Origin: an uncultured Sutterella sp.
Lineage (GTDB): Bacteria; Pseudomonadota; Gammaproteobacteria; Burkholderiales; Burkholderiaceae_F
Reading direction: 5' to 3'
DNA: 10,579 nucleotides
Assembly (NCBI GenBank): GCA_900554375.1
Contig: USHK01000025.1
Span: 1 to 10,579, forward strand
Position 1 is the first letter of the stretch, and the number at the start of each line of letters is the position of its first letter. A program made the translations under genes and the position numbers. Below are positions 1 to 7,185 of the stretch, in pieces. The notes under the pieces are model-generated. The model saw only the letters and a list, made by a program, of their open reading frames with translations, had not been told where the DNA came from and did no database searches.

Positions 1-1364
1 CGTCTCCTGCGGCGTTTTTTCTTCTCTTTCTCGGTATCCTCGGCTTCATCTTCCTCAGTCTTGCCATCAGCGGCTTTTTCCTGCCGCAGACGCTCGCGCT
101 CTTTGCGGTCCTGCTGTTCGGCCTCCTTGCTCATTTCCAAGCGCTCTTCCTCCGTTGCACCTTCGTAAGCCGTCCACCAGTCGGCGAGTTCATGCGAAGC
201 GTCCCCACTGGAAGCGCGAAGAAGAAGAAAGTCATAAGCGGCGCGGAACCTCGGATGCTGGAGAAGTTTAAGCGCTGCGCGGCGGCTTCTTACCAGAAAC
301 CTCGGCTGAAGTTTCCAGATAATGGCCATGTCACTGACATAGCGAGACTGCAGACCGTCCCAGCGGTAGCTGTCCGCAACTTTCTTAGCCGCTTCTTCGT
401 AAATCTGCCCTGCCGTTTTACCGGTTGATTTCGCCACTTCTTCCTTCATTTCGTGCCACAAAAGCACGGCAAAGAGAAAACTTGTCGAAATCGATTTACC
501 CAATGCGACACGTGCGTCGCAGCGTTCCAGACCTTTGCGCACCAAAGGAAGATCAAAAGTCCGTTTCAGAACGTCAAAGAGCGGAATCGGAATGTTGATG
601 TCATAGCGGTTCATGAGCTCCATACAGGCCACTGCAGAGCCGCTTAAAACCATCTTGGAGAATTCATCTGCTAGGCGTGCACTCGGAACTGAAAGCAGCA
701 GCGTCTGCATGTAATGCATCGGAGCCGCTGTTTTTTCGTCTATGGTAAAACCAAGTTTGGCCGCGATTCGAATCGCGCGGAGGATACGCACTGGATCTTC
801 GCGGAAACGTGTCGCAGGATCACCGATCATGCGTATTTTTCTATCGCGGATATCATCTAGCCCGTGATGGTAGTCGTACAAGTCGCCGCTGATCGGATCA
901 AAGTACATCGCGTTGACGGTAAAGTCTCTGCGGGCGGCATCTTCGTATTGTTCTCCGAAAACGTTGTCGTTGGTAATGACACCGTCCTCATCCTTTGTAA
1001 CGCCTTGCTTAGCAAAACCGCGGAAGGTCGCAACTTCAATCGTCTCGGCGCCTTTATTGACATGAACGAGGCGGAACCTTCTTCCGATGATGATTGCGCG
1101 TCTTGTGACTTTTTTGACTTCTTCGGGAGTCGCATCGGTCGCCACATCGAAGTCCTTTGGCTTAGCCCCGATCAGCAGGTCTCGAACGGCACCCCCTACG
1201 ATGAAAGCCTTGTACCCGGCGTCCTGGAGCTTTTGGCAGACGGATATCGCAAAGGGACTCACGGCCGAGAGGTCAATCTCGTTTTCTTCTCTCGGAACAA
1301 TATGAGCTTTCTTCCGAATTTTTGTCGGCACATTCGCTCTGAAGCCCTCTTCTTCTTTAACCAA
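1..1364 (-). CDS. pcnB: Poly(A) polymerase I (PcnB), C-terminal end cut by the window edge
   Basis: Adds poly(A) tails to RNA 3' ends in the cytoplasm, marking RNAs for decay. The frame is open without interruption from 1364 to base 1 (454 codons, no stop reached). Family landmarks, numbered from the TTG start: the nucleotidyltransferase motif VGGAVRDLL at about 56-64, the catalytic pair DFD at 71-73, RRDFT at about 144-148, and RFREDPVRILRA at about 185-196. Further on comes a HPRFRAAYDFLLLRA segment and a WW pair as in E. coli PcnB, then a tail very rich in Glu, Lys and Arg. That C-terminal region and overall size (E. coli protein about 465 residues) favour poly(A) polymerase over a CCA-adding enzyme. 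No ATG lies between the HAD stop and the conserved N-terminal domain. TTG at 1364 has GGAG (plus-strand CTCC 1373-1376) eight bases upstream; GTG at 1331 is the alternative. It is the third gene of the hda-HAD-pcnB run, 27 bases after the HAD stop. Confidence 0.93.
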   Translation of the reverse strand, partial: MVKEEEGFRANVPTKIRKKAHIVPREENEIDLSAVSPFAISVCQKLQDAGYKAFIVGGAVRDLLIGAKPKDFDVATDATPEEVKKVTRRAIIIGRRFRLVHVNKGAETIEVATFRGFAKQGVTKDEDGVITNDNVFGEQYEDAARRDFTVNAMYFDPISGDLYDYHHGLDDIRDRKIRMIGDPATRFREDPVRILRAIRIAAKLGFTIDEKTAAPMHYMQTLLLSVPSARLADEFSKMVLSGSAVACMELMNRYDINIPIPLFDVLKRTFDLPLVRKGLERCDARVALGKSISTSFLFAVLLWHEMKEEVAKSTGKTAGQIYEEAAKKVADSYRWDGLQSRYVSDMAIIWKLQPRFLVRSRRAALKLLQHPRFRAAYDFLLLRASSGDASHELADWWTAYEGATEEERLEMSKEAEQQDRKERERLRQEKAADGKTEEDEAEDTEKEKKKRRRR

Positions 1365-1376
1365 CTCTCGTACTCC
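1362..1376 (-). promoter_or_regulatory. Ribosome binding site and TTG start of pcnB
   Basis: On the minus strand GGAG is followed by eight bases and then TTG, in frame with the PcnB domain. In-frame GTG at 1331-1329 has only a poorly spaced purine run upstream. This site decides the start. E. coli pcnB is also known to use a weak non-AUG start codon, which fits low-level expression of this enzyme. Seen directly: spacing and codon. Inferred: that this is the start actually used. Confidence 0.6.
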
Positions 1377-1391
1377 GTACGGACACAGCCC

Positions 1392-2084
1392 CTAAAACAG
1401 CTTATGTTCGCTGAATAATTCCAGAATTTCCCAATGTCTCTCCTGAGCCGTAACTCTTAATCGGTCATCAGGATTCGTTGCCACTGCCTTTCCTCCGTGA
1501 CGCGCCACGTATTCGAGCAGCGGAAAATCGTTCATAGAGTCGGAAAAGAACGCCGATTCCTTCAGATCCGCTGTCGAGCCGCCGCACTTTTGTATAAAAC
1601 GTTCGGCGTTGACAACCTTTTGCGACGCGAAATTCTCACTGACCCAGCGGCCTGTAAACTCTCCGTCCGGCTTTTCCTCCGGCTCGGCGCAGATCAGGTC
1701 GCTGATGCCAAAAAGCTCTGCAATCGGTTCTACCGCGTAACGGTATGAGGCAGTAATCATCACAACTCTAGCACCGGCCTCGTGGTATTTTCTGACCAAA
1801 TCCACTGCGATGGGCAGTACGTGCGGAATGATATCCCGCTTTAGATACTGAACCCTAAGTTCATCGAGCTCGCGCCGCGGAAAACGCGCGAGCAGCTTCA
1901 TCTCAAAATCTTCAAACTTATTGATATCCAGGCAGCCGTTTTTGTAATCAATATCGTATTGAATTCGTTCGGCGCGCAGCTGCTTTTCGTCTTTTCCGAC
2001 ATGAGAAAGCAGGGTCTCGGCCCACAAGATCGAGCTGTCGACGGGAATCAAGGTACCGTCTAAATCAAAAAACGCGTATTTCAC
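1392..2084 (-). CDS. HAD-IB family phosphatase-like hydrolase
   Basis: A 230-residue cytoplasmic hydrolase of the haloacid dehalogenase superfamily, subclass IB (phosphoserine phosphatase-like). Visible motifs: motif I FFDLDGTL with nucleophile D7 and acid D9, motif II Thr at MITAS (T111), motif III lysine K156 in SQKVV, and motif IV SDSMND with D182 and D186. The helical cap lies between motifs I and II. All catalytic residues are present, so it should be active on a phosphoester; the substrate cannot be told from the sequence. I chose the GTG start at 2084 because it overlaps the hda stop as GTGA and has AAGGA just upstream. An ATG at 2120 would add 12 residues inside hda and put an uncharacteristic basic stretch before motif I. 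An HAD gene at this place between hda and pcnB is what I recall from other Burkholderiales. SerB is an alternative name, but the protein lacks the N-terminal domain of SerB. Confidence 0.9.
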   Translation of the reverse strand: MKYAFFDLDGTLIPVDSSILWAETLLSHVGKDEKQLRAERIQYDIDYKNGCLDINKFEDFEMKLLARFPRRELDELRVQYLKRDIIPHVLPIAVDLVRKYHEAGARVVMITASYRYAVEPIAELFGISDLICAEPEEKPDGEFTGRWVSENFASQKVVNAERFIQKCGGSTADLKESAFFSDSMNDFPLLEYVARHGGKAVATNPDDRLRVTAQERHWEILELFSEHKLF

Positions 2085-2791
2085 CGACCTTCCTTTGTAT
2101 CTTGATTGCGTTCGAGCCATTCTTTGATCAGCGGGATAGTCACGGCTCTTTTTGCGGACATTGCGTACCGATCCAGACTATGGAGCAGATTGCTCATCGT
2201 ATGCATGTCTCGAGGAAAATTATTTTCAATCCAGTTTAGAACTTCCGGCGCCACTTTCAGGCCGGTCTGGGATGCAGCGTCCAAAATAACCTGACGCTTT
2301 TGTTCATCCGACAGAGGGGAAAGCTCAAAAACAACGCCCCAACTGAAACGGCTGGTTAAATCTTTACGGTAGCCCTGTCTCTCAAAATCCTTTGGACTGC
2401 GGTCTGCCGTCACAACAAGATGAGTACCGGGATGCTCGCGCACGCTGTTGTAGAGAACAAACAGTTCTTGCTGTTCTTCAGGTGTCAGATTTTGGACATT
2501 GTCAACGGTGTAGACGGTTTGGTTTTCGGCGAAAGCTGGGATCCCCTCGGCTTGTTTGCCCAAAGCGCGCACAAGGTGCGTCTTACCCACACCCTCATAT
2601 CCCCAAAGGTAAGTAAACTGCGGTCCGCTTCCTGCCGTCAGCTCGGAAATTACAGCGACCGCTTCGCTGTTCGACCCCACAATAAAATTAGCGAGCGTCG
2701 GCTGTTTTTCAGGGAAAAAATCCAAAGGAAGCTGACCCCTTATTTGTTCCTTCTTGTCTTTCTCGGATTCAACCAAATCGTTAACCTGCAT
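2081..2791 (-). CDS. hda: DnaA regulatory inactivator Hda
   Basis: An AAA+ protein related to DnaA domain III. With the DNA-loaded beta clamp it stimulates ATP hydrolysis by DnaA and so limits re-initiation of replication. Reading N to C (236 residues): clamp-binding type motif QLPLDF at 20-25, LANFIVGSN at 33-41, Walker A GYEGVGKT at 64-71, Walker B region VDNVQNL at 96-102, Box VII/arginine-finger segment DLTSRFSWG at 144-152, and sensor II region PRDMHTMSNLLHSLDR at about 193-208. There is no DnaA domain I or DNA-binding domain IV, which separates it from DnaA. The stretch between Walker A and Walker B is about 27 residues, shorter than I recall for E. coli Hda. The ATG at 2791 is the only ATG upstream of the clamp motif, but it lacks a clear Shine-Dalgarno sequence, so the first dozen or so residues are uncertain. 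First gene of the minus-strand operon. Confidence 0.9.
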   Translation of the reverse strand: MQVNDLVESEKDKKEQIRGQLPLDFFPEKQPTLANFIVGSNSEAVAVISELTAGSGPQFTYLWGYEGVGKTHLVRALGKQAEGIPAFAENQTVYTVDNVQNLTPEEQQELFVLYNSVREHPGTHLVVTADRSPKDFERQGYRKDLTSRFSWGVVFELSPLSDEQKRQVILDAASQTGLKVAPEVLNWIENNFPRDMHTMSNLLHSLDRYAMSAKRAVTIPLIKEWLERNQDTKEGR

Positions 2792-2941
2792 CAGTCTGTT
2801 GATATATTTTTTGGATTTTAATGGTTTATTTGAACTGAGGAGATGATCCTGCTTAGCTCCTTGCTACTCAAAACGAAACACCTATCCCCGCCGTTTTTTT
2901 CCTCAGGTTTATCCTAGGCTGAATCGATCGGAGGATTTTCC
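2792..2941. promoter_or_regulatory. Divergent intergenic region between hda and the DsbC-like gene
   Basis: These 150 bases must hold the promoters of both diverging units. The right end contains a clear GGAGG (2930-2934), seven bases before the ATG at 2942. The left half is AT-rich (2805-2831) and includes TTTTTT runs. I see no convincing -35/-10 pair on either strand and no long inverted repeat, so no specific promoter is claimed. Confidence 0.4.
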
Positions 2942-3394
2942 ATGACAATGACATTCAATGAATCGCAATGGCCTTTACAAAACGCAATCAAGGTAGTGAA
3001 AGGCGACGGAGTTAGTAAGATCGCTGTCTTCATGGATCCGATGTGTGTTTACTGCAAAAAGCTCAGTAGAGAAACACTCTCCAACTTAATGAACGTCACC
3101 ATTTACTGCTTCATTTGGCCGTTCTTAAGTGAAGAGTCCACCGAAATTGCAGGCTGTATTTACTCCAGCTCTGACCAGGCTGACGCGCTAATTCGCTGGA
3201 TGAAGTATGACCAAATGCCCACAGGTATGCCGACAGAACATGCAGAAAGGATCATTGAGCAAAATATCGAACTTGCCGATGACCTCGGTCTCCAGGGCAC
3301 ACCGGCAATCTTCCTGTCCGACGGCCGCGGCCCATTCGGCGCAATGAGCGCCAAGGCCCTTGCTCACAAGATCATTTCCGCTGAACACCACTAA
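2942..3394 (+). CDS. Leaderless DsbC-like thioredoxin-fold protein
   Basis: A 150-residue thioredoxin-fold protein resembling the catalytic domain of DsbC/DsbG disulfide isomerases. Redox motif CVYC is at 35-38 after the beta strand KIAVFMDPM. The cis-proline loop GTP is at 119-121, followed by AIFLSDGRG as in DsbC-type enzymes. The N-terminal dimerisation domain and linker of classical DsbC (over 200 residues) are missing, and there is no signal peptide or lipobox. As read, the protein would stay in the cytoplasm, unlike DsbC. Cysteines C56 and C72 are also present, but the structural disulfide partner expected late in the DsbC domain is not. The ATG at 2942 has GGAGG seven bases upstream, and the PLQNAIKVV segment at 11-19 matches the region preceding the thioredoxin fold in DsbC-family proteins. 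Monocistronic: a terminator follows its stop. A cytoplasmic thiol reductase/isomerase role is inference; the substrate is unknown. Confidence 0.8.
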   Translation: MTMTFNESQWPLQNAIKVVKGDGVSKIAVFMDPMCVYCKKLSRETLSNLMNVTIYCFIWPFLSEESTEIAGCIYSSSDQADALIRWMKYDQMPTGMPTEHAERIIEQNIELADDLGLQGTPAIFLSDGRGPFGAMSAKALAHKIISAEHH

Positions 3395-3410
3395 TTCTTT
3401 CTGGTGCCTG

Positions 3411-3442
3411 AGAGCCGGCTTGATGCCGGCTCTTTTGTTTTT
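3411..3442 (+). terminator. Rho-independent terminator after the DsbC-like gene
   Basis: Perfect nine-base-pair stem AGAGCCGGC (3411-3419) and GCCGGCTCT (3425-3433) with loop TTGAT, followed by TTTGTTTTT. It lies 17 bases past the stop codon and separates this gene from purM. Confidence 0.92.
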
Positions 3443-3575
3443 AGGACGCCTCGCAGAAGCCTCGAGACGCAGAGATCAATGGATCAAAACATCACCGGAG
3501 CTGAAATGCTGTTCGTCAGCGTTTTCTCCTCTAAAATTGAGCAATTCCCAATCTTCAATCTCAAAGCTGTTAAAG
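3443..3575 (+). promoter_or_regulatory. Leader/promoter region of purM
   Basis: A 133-base gap between a terminator and the purM start must contain the purM promoter. A TAAAAT hexamer (about 3533-3538) is a possible -10, but the matching -35 position has no good TTGACA-like sequence. No riboswitch-like conserved core was recognised by eye. Confidence 0.35.
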
Positions 3576-4610
3576 ATGACAAAACCTCTTTCCTACGCAG
3601 ACTCCGGAGTCTCTATTGACGCCGGCGACGAGTTAGTTGAACGCATTAAACCGTTTGCCAAGAAAACACTGATCCCCGGGGTGCTCGGTTCGATCGGCGG
3701 TTTCGGCGCCTTGTTTGAAATTTCCAAAGACTACAAGGAACCTGTTCTTGTTACCGGAACGGACGGCGTGGGTACTAAGCTCAAACTGGCCTTTCTGCTG
3801 AATCGTCACGACACCGTCGGACAGGATTTGGTTGGCATGAGCGTCAACGACATTCTGGTTCAAGGCGCCAAGTCTTTATTTTTCCTTGACTACTTTGCCT
3901 GCGGTCACCTTGACGTCGACATCGCTGAGCGCGTAGTTAAGGGCGTTGCCCACGGCTGCGAGCTTGCCGGCTGCGCCTTAATCGGCGGCGAAACCGCTGA
4001 AATGCCGGGCATGTACCCGGCCGGCGAATACGACCTCGCCGGCTTTGCTGTCGGCATTGTCGAAAAGAGCCAAATCATCGACGGAAGCCATATCAAACCG
4101 GGAGACGTTGTTCTTGGTCTCGCCTCCAGCGGACCCCACTCCAACGGTTTTTCCCTGATCCGCAAGGTCGTCGAAGTTTCCGGCAAACCCTGGACAACTA
4201 AGCTTTCCGACGGCAAGACCTTAGCAGACGCTGTTATGGAACCGACTCGCATTTACGTCAAACCGGTTCTTGAGGCCATGAAGACTGTCACGATTAAAGG
4301 CATGGCCCATATCACCGGCGGCGGCCTCCTTGAGAACATTCCTCGCGTGCTGCCGGAAGGCACTCAGTGCGTGATTAAAGCCGGTTCTTGGAATCGCCCC
4401 GCTGTTTTTGACTGGCTCCAGCAGAAAGGACATATTGAAGACCATGAAATGTATCGCGTCTTCAATAACGGCATCGGCATGGCCGTCATCGTCGCCGCCG
4501 AAGATGCTGAAAAAGCTCAGAAGGCGTTGGAAGCTGCCGGCGAAACCGTCTACCGCATCGGTGCCATTGAAGCACTGCCTGCCGGCGAAGCCCCCTGCGT
4601 TGTACGCTAA
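3576..4610 (+). CDS. purM: Phosphoribosylformylglycinamidine cyclo-ligase (AIR synthetase)
   Basis: Catalyses the ATP-dependent ring closure of formylglycinamidine ribonucleotide to aminoimidazole ribonucleotide, the fifth step of de novo purine synthesis, in the cytoplasm. The protein is 344 residues, essentially the length of E. coli PurM (345). Motifs seen: [19 protein letters not shown] at the N-terminus, the ATP/phosphate loop [10 protein letters not shown] at 61-70, SVNDI at 89-93, [11 protein letters not shown] at 137-147, [11 protein letters not shown] at 184-194, [13 protein letters not shown] at 245-257, and FNNGIGM near the C-terminus. The frame is open upstream to 3360, but that stretch crosses the terminator and has no PurM similarity. 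[11 protein letters not shown] at 3576 matches the family start. The ribosome binding site is weak (AAAG just upstream). No PurR-like operator was recognised. It stands alone between two terminators, so it is probably transcribed by itself. Confidence 0.97.
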   Translation: MTKPLSYADSGVSIDAGDELVERIKPFAKKTLIPGVLGSIGGFGALFEISKDYKEPVLVTGTDGVGTKLKLAFLLNRHDTVGQDLVGMSVNDILVQGAKSLFFLDYFACGHLDVDIAERVVKGVAHGCELAGCALIGGETAEMPGMYPAGEYDLAGFAVGIVEKSQIIDGSHIKPGDVVLGLASSGPHSNGFSLIRKVVEVSGKPWTTKLSDGKTLADAVMEPTRIYVKPVLEAMKTVTIKGMAHITGGGLLENIPRVLPEGTQCVIKAGSWNRPAVFDWLQQKGHIEDHEMYRVFNNGIGMAVIVAAEDAEKAQKALEAAGETVYRIGAIEALPAGEAPCVVR

Positions 4611-4628
4611 ACACTAGCAATCACGATA

Positions 4629-4660
4629 ATTGAGCCTCCTCCGGGAGGCTTAATCTTTTT
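4629..4660 (+). terminator. Rho-independent terminator after purM
   Basis: Stem AGCCTCC (4633-4639) and GGAGGCT (4644-4650) with loop TCCG. It can be lengthened by ATTG/TAAT (one G-U pair), then TCTTTTT. It begins 18 bases after the purM stop. Confidence 0.9.
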
Positions 4661-4703
4661 ACGTTTCATTAGACTGATAGGAAATCGGCTTACGAGGACA
4701 ATC

Positions 4704-5674
4704 ATGGGCAAAGCTATCACAGACTCCATACTAAGCAATGAAACGCGCGTTTTTCTCATGTGCTGTGATTTTCGAAGCTTCTCTGCCGTGGCAAACGCTC
4801 TCGGAATGACTCAATCGGCAGTTTCAAAGATTATTCGCAAGTTTGAGAATTCCATCGGATTTGAATTGTTCATTCGGAATTCACGTCCTTTAACGCTCAC
4901 GCCGGAAGCTCATTTACTACACCGCCAGCTGCGGGGCCTCAAGGGCGAGATGACCCGCTCTTTATCTTCACTGCAAAGTAAAAACTACATTAAGCCGATT
5001 CTGCGTATCGGAATTCTGGAAAGTCTTCATTTAAATTTAGGCGTTGCGATCCTCAGAAATCTTCTGCCCAACCTATCTCAGGTCGTCATGCTCACAGCCA
5101 GCGCTAATGTCTTGATACAAAGACTCATCGAGCGAAAACTCGATCTCATCATCACGAACGACGTTTCCACCGAGCCGACACACGTTTTCCGAAAACTGCT
5201 TTTTCACGAACCTTCCGTCTTAATTCTTCCCAAAGCTTTTGAGAAAGATCCGAATCAAAAGTGGACGTGGCAGCGACTTGCTGTCTGCGGGCTGCCGCTT
5301 GTTCGGTATTGGAACGAGAGCGGAGCCGCGAAATCAACGAAATGTTCATGAAAACGCACGGTCTGAGGTTTCCGGACAAAATTTCGGTCGACACCAACTC
5401 ACTTCTGGTCACGCTGGTTTCTCAGGGAATCGGGTGGGGATTCTCTCGACCAACCACCGTACTTGAAAATATCCACATGCATCCTCATTTCATTGTCCGA
5501 GAAATGCAGAAACCCAACTTTAGCCGAGAAGTGTATTTAATCGGCCGTGAACAAGAATTTGTCATGGAATCCGAGGTCATTGCCGAAATTGCCAAACACT
5601 TCGTGCAAGAGAACATTATTCCCGAAAGTCTCAAATTTGCGCCTTGGGTGAAGGAGGGTTTTACCGTCGGATAA
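4704..5674 (+). pseudogene. LysR-type transcriptional regulator broken by a one-base frameshift
   Basis: A LysR-family regulator read in two frames. The first part (4704 to about 5326) has the N-terminal winged helix-turn-helix at about residues 12-70. FRSFSAVANALGMTQSAVSKIIRKFE (about 23-48) is the recognition region, followed by a long linker helix and the start of the periplasmic-binding-like effector domain (LRIGILESLHLNLGVA, LDLIITND). In this frame the product stops at 5349-5351. The rest of the effector domain (REINEMFMKTHGLRF, SVDTNSLLVTLVSQGIGWG, to GFTVG) continues in the next frame from 5327 to the stop at 5672-5674. Restoring one base in GAGCCGCG (5324-5330) would give a single protein of about 323 residues, normal for LysR. 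The start has AGGA five bases upstream. No -1 slippery heptamer is present at the junction. It may be a true pseudogene, a strain variant or an assembly error. It lies upstream of, and on the same strand as, the transporter operon it may control. Confidence 0.85.
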
Positions 5675-5843
5675 TTCAATTATCCTTTTAGTTTCAGACA
5701 AATAAAGGACAATTACAAATATTAAAGTATTCCAAAACGGCATAGATCTTATTCTCTGGTTTCCATGACCGAATCCTAAAATATTGGTATAGCCTCAAAC
5801 CACAAAAGAGGTTTTCAACCAGAACCCCCAAAGGAGAAATACT
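5675..5843 (+). promoter_or_regulatory. Upstream region of the transporter operon
   Basis: A 169-base AT-rich gap between the LysR gene and the transporter. It contains a small imperfect dyad AATA-N6-TATT (5718-5731) that could be a LysR-type operator half, although its spacing does not follow the classic T-N11-A rule. It also has TAAAAT (5777-5782) and TATAGC (5788-5793) as weak -10 candidates. A good GGAG (5833-5836) precedes the transporter ATG by seven bases. No strong terminator for the LysR gene is visible. Confidence 0.35.
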
Positions 5844-7112
5844 ATGCCAATCACCGGCTGGATTGCCATTCTCGTTTTGATCGTCATGTGTTACATGTTG
5901 ATCAAGCAATATGAAACCCGTATGGTGCTTTTCGGAGGCGGTTTCATTCTCTGCTGCATCTCGCTCACGCCGATGGCCGGCTTAAACGCCTTTGCCAAAA
6001 CCATGACCAACGGCGCTTTGATCACCGCCATCTGCTCCGCGACCGGTTTCGCTTACTGCGTCACGTTTACAGAATGCGACCGTTCCTTGGTGCATTATCT
6101 GACCCGCCCGATCCGTAACGTCGGCATCTTGATGATTCCTATCACCTCACTGCTCACGTTTGCAATCAATATCGCTATTCCTTCGGCTGCCGGCGTCGGT
6201 GCCGTTGTGGGCACGACTTTGATTCCTCTGCTGCTTAGAGCCGGCTTCAAGCCTGCCGCCGCTGCAGCAGCCGTTCTGATGGGTACCACCGGTTCCCTGC
6301 TTTCTCCGGGCTTATCTCACAATGCTTATGTTTCCGACATGGCCCACATGTCCATCATGGATTTGATCAGCTATCACGGCGTCTACTCCCTGATGATCGG
6401 TGTTGTCGGCGCAATCGGCCTGTGCATTGTCTGCTGGGTGCTAGGCGACAACAAGGGCGAAAAAATGGCTGAAGCCAACCCTGCTTCCGATGCAGAACCC
6501 TCTTCTTTCAAACCGAGCCCGATCAAAGCTTTCGTTCCGCTTATCCCAATCATCCTCATGCTCGTGTTCACGTTCTGGATTCCTTCTGTCAAGATGGGCG
6601 TAGCACAAGCCATGTTAATCGGTACGATCGTCTGCCTGCTCGTTGCCATGTGCGACCCTCAGAAATTCTCCAAGCAGTTCTTCAAAGGTATGGGCGACTC
6701 CTACGGCAGCATCATGGGTATCATCATTGCCGCCGGCGTGCTCGCGGCCGGTTTGACTGCCTCCGGCTTAATTAAAGGCCTCATCGCTTTGATGGTTCAG
6801 TCCAAGGAAATTGCACAATGGGGCGGCTCGATCGGACCATTCGTCCTCTCCGTTCTGATGGGCAGCGGCGACGCAGGCGCCATGGCCTTCAACAGTGCTG
6901 TCACGCCGCATGCTCAAGAATTCGGTATGCAGGTCCACAGCCTCGGCTCGTTGGCTTTCTTGGCCGGAGCCGCGGGTCGTACGGCGTCTCCGATTGCCGG
7001 CATCACCATTCTTGTTGCAGGTTTGGCTAAGGCCAACCCCTTCGATGTTGCAAAGAGGACCTTCCTTCCGATGGTCGTTGCTGTTATCCTCCTTGCCATC
7101 TTTATGAGATAA
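5844..7112 (+). CDS. DcuC-family anaerobic C4-dicarboxylate transporter
   Basis: A 422-residue inner-membrane carrier. Hydrophobic helices can be seen at about 5-21, 28-46, 57-75, 95-133, 138-156, 176-199, 229-246, 254-270, 288-310, 330-350, 365-396 and 406-421, with a polar cytoplasmic-type loop at about 201-228. Segments characteristic of the DcuC family include SAAGVGAVVGTTLIPLLLRAG (114-134), SPGLSHNAYVSDMA (154-167), GMGDSYGSIMGIIIAAGVLAAGL (282-304), MGSGDAGAMAF (339-349) and AGRTASPIAGITILVAGLAKANPFDVAKRT (377-406), the last very close to E. coli DcuC. Known members exchange or export succinate, fumarate, malate or aspartate under anaerobic conditions. The exact substrate here is not readable from sequence. 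It is the first gene of a run with asparaginase and amidohydrolase, so aspartate or a related compound is a fair guess. The ATG at 5844 has a strong GGAG. It is slightly shorter than DcuC of E. coli (461). Confidence 0.87.
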   Translation: MPITGWIAILVLIVMCYMLIKQYETRMVLFGGGFILCCISLTPMAGLNAFAKTMTNGALITAICSATGFAYCVTFTECDRSLVHYLTRPIRNVGILMIPITSLLTFAINIAIPSAAGVGAVVGTTLIPLLLRAGFKPAAAAAAVLMGTTGSLLSPGLSHNAYVSDMAHMSIMDLISYHGVYSLMIGVVGAIGLCIVCWVLGDNKGEKMAEANPASDAEPSSFKPSPIKAFVPLIPIILMLVFTFWIPSVKMGVAQAMLIGTIVCLLVAMCDPQKFSKQFFKGMGDSYGSIMGIIIAAGVLAAGLTASGLIKGLIALMVQSKEIAQWGGSIGPFVLSVLMGSGDAGAMAFNSAVTPHAQEFGMQVHSLGSLAFLAGAAGRTASPIAGITILVAGLAKANPFDVAKRTFLPMVVAVILLAIFMR

Positions 7113-7128
7113 GAGGCCATTCTCATCG

Positions 7129-7150
7129 CGGGAAGAAGTTCTTCTTCCCG
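7129..7150 (+). terminator. Hairpin between transporter and asparaginase genes (weak terminator or processing site)
   Basis: CGGGAAGAA (7129-7137) pairs with TTCTTCCCG (7142-7150) around a four-base loop, starting 17 bases after the transporter stop. The downstream sequence TTTCACAATT is a poor U-tract. It is more likely a partial terminator, attenuator or RNA-stabilising stem within the operon than a full stop. Confidence 0.5.
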
Positions 7151-7185
7151 TTTCACAATTACTCCTCAACCCAGCGAGGTCAGTC

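Noticed and set aside
864..1418. A 184-codon open frame on the plus strand opposite pcnB
   Set aside because: It is fully antisense to the clearly conserved PcnB frame, has no recognisable domain, and is read in an operon going the other way.
2843..2917. A 24-codon reading frame (MILLSS...) upstream of the DsbC-like gene, possible leader peptide
   Set aside because: The purine-rich GAGG is only two bases from the ATG, the peptide has no regulatory codon run, and no attenuator hairpin follows.
3360..3575. In-frame upstream extension of purM (72 extra codons)
   Set aside because: It overlaps the end of the DsbC-like gene and crosses a strong terminator; known PurM proteins start at the [11 protein letters not shown] position.
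5324..5351. Programmed -1 ribosomal frameshift in the LysR gene
   Set aside because: No X XXY YYZ slippery heptamer in the correct phase is present in the overlap and LysR proteins are not known to use frameshifting; a mutation or sequence error is simpler.
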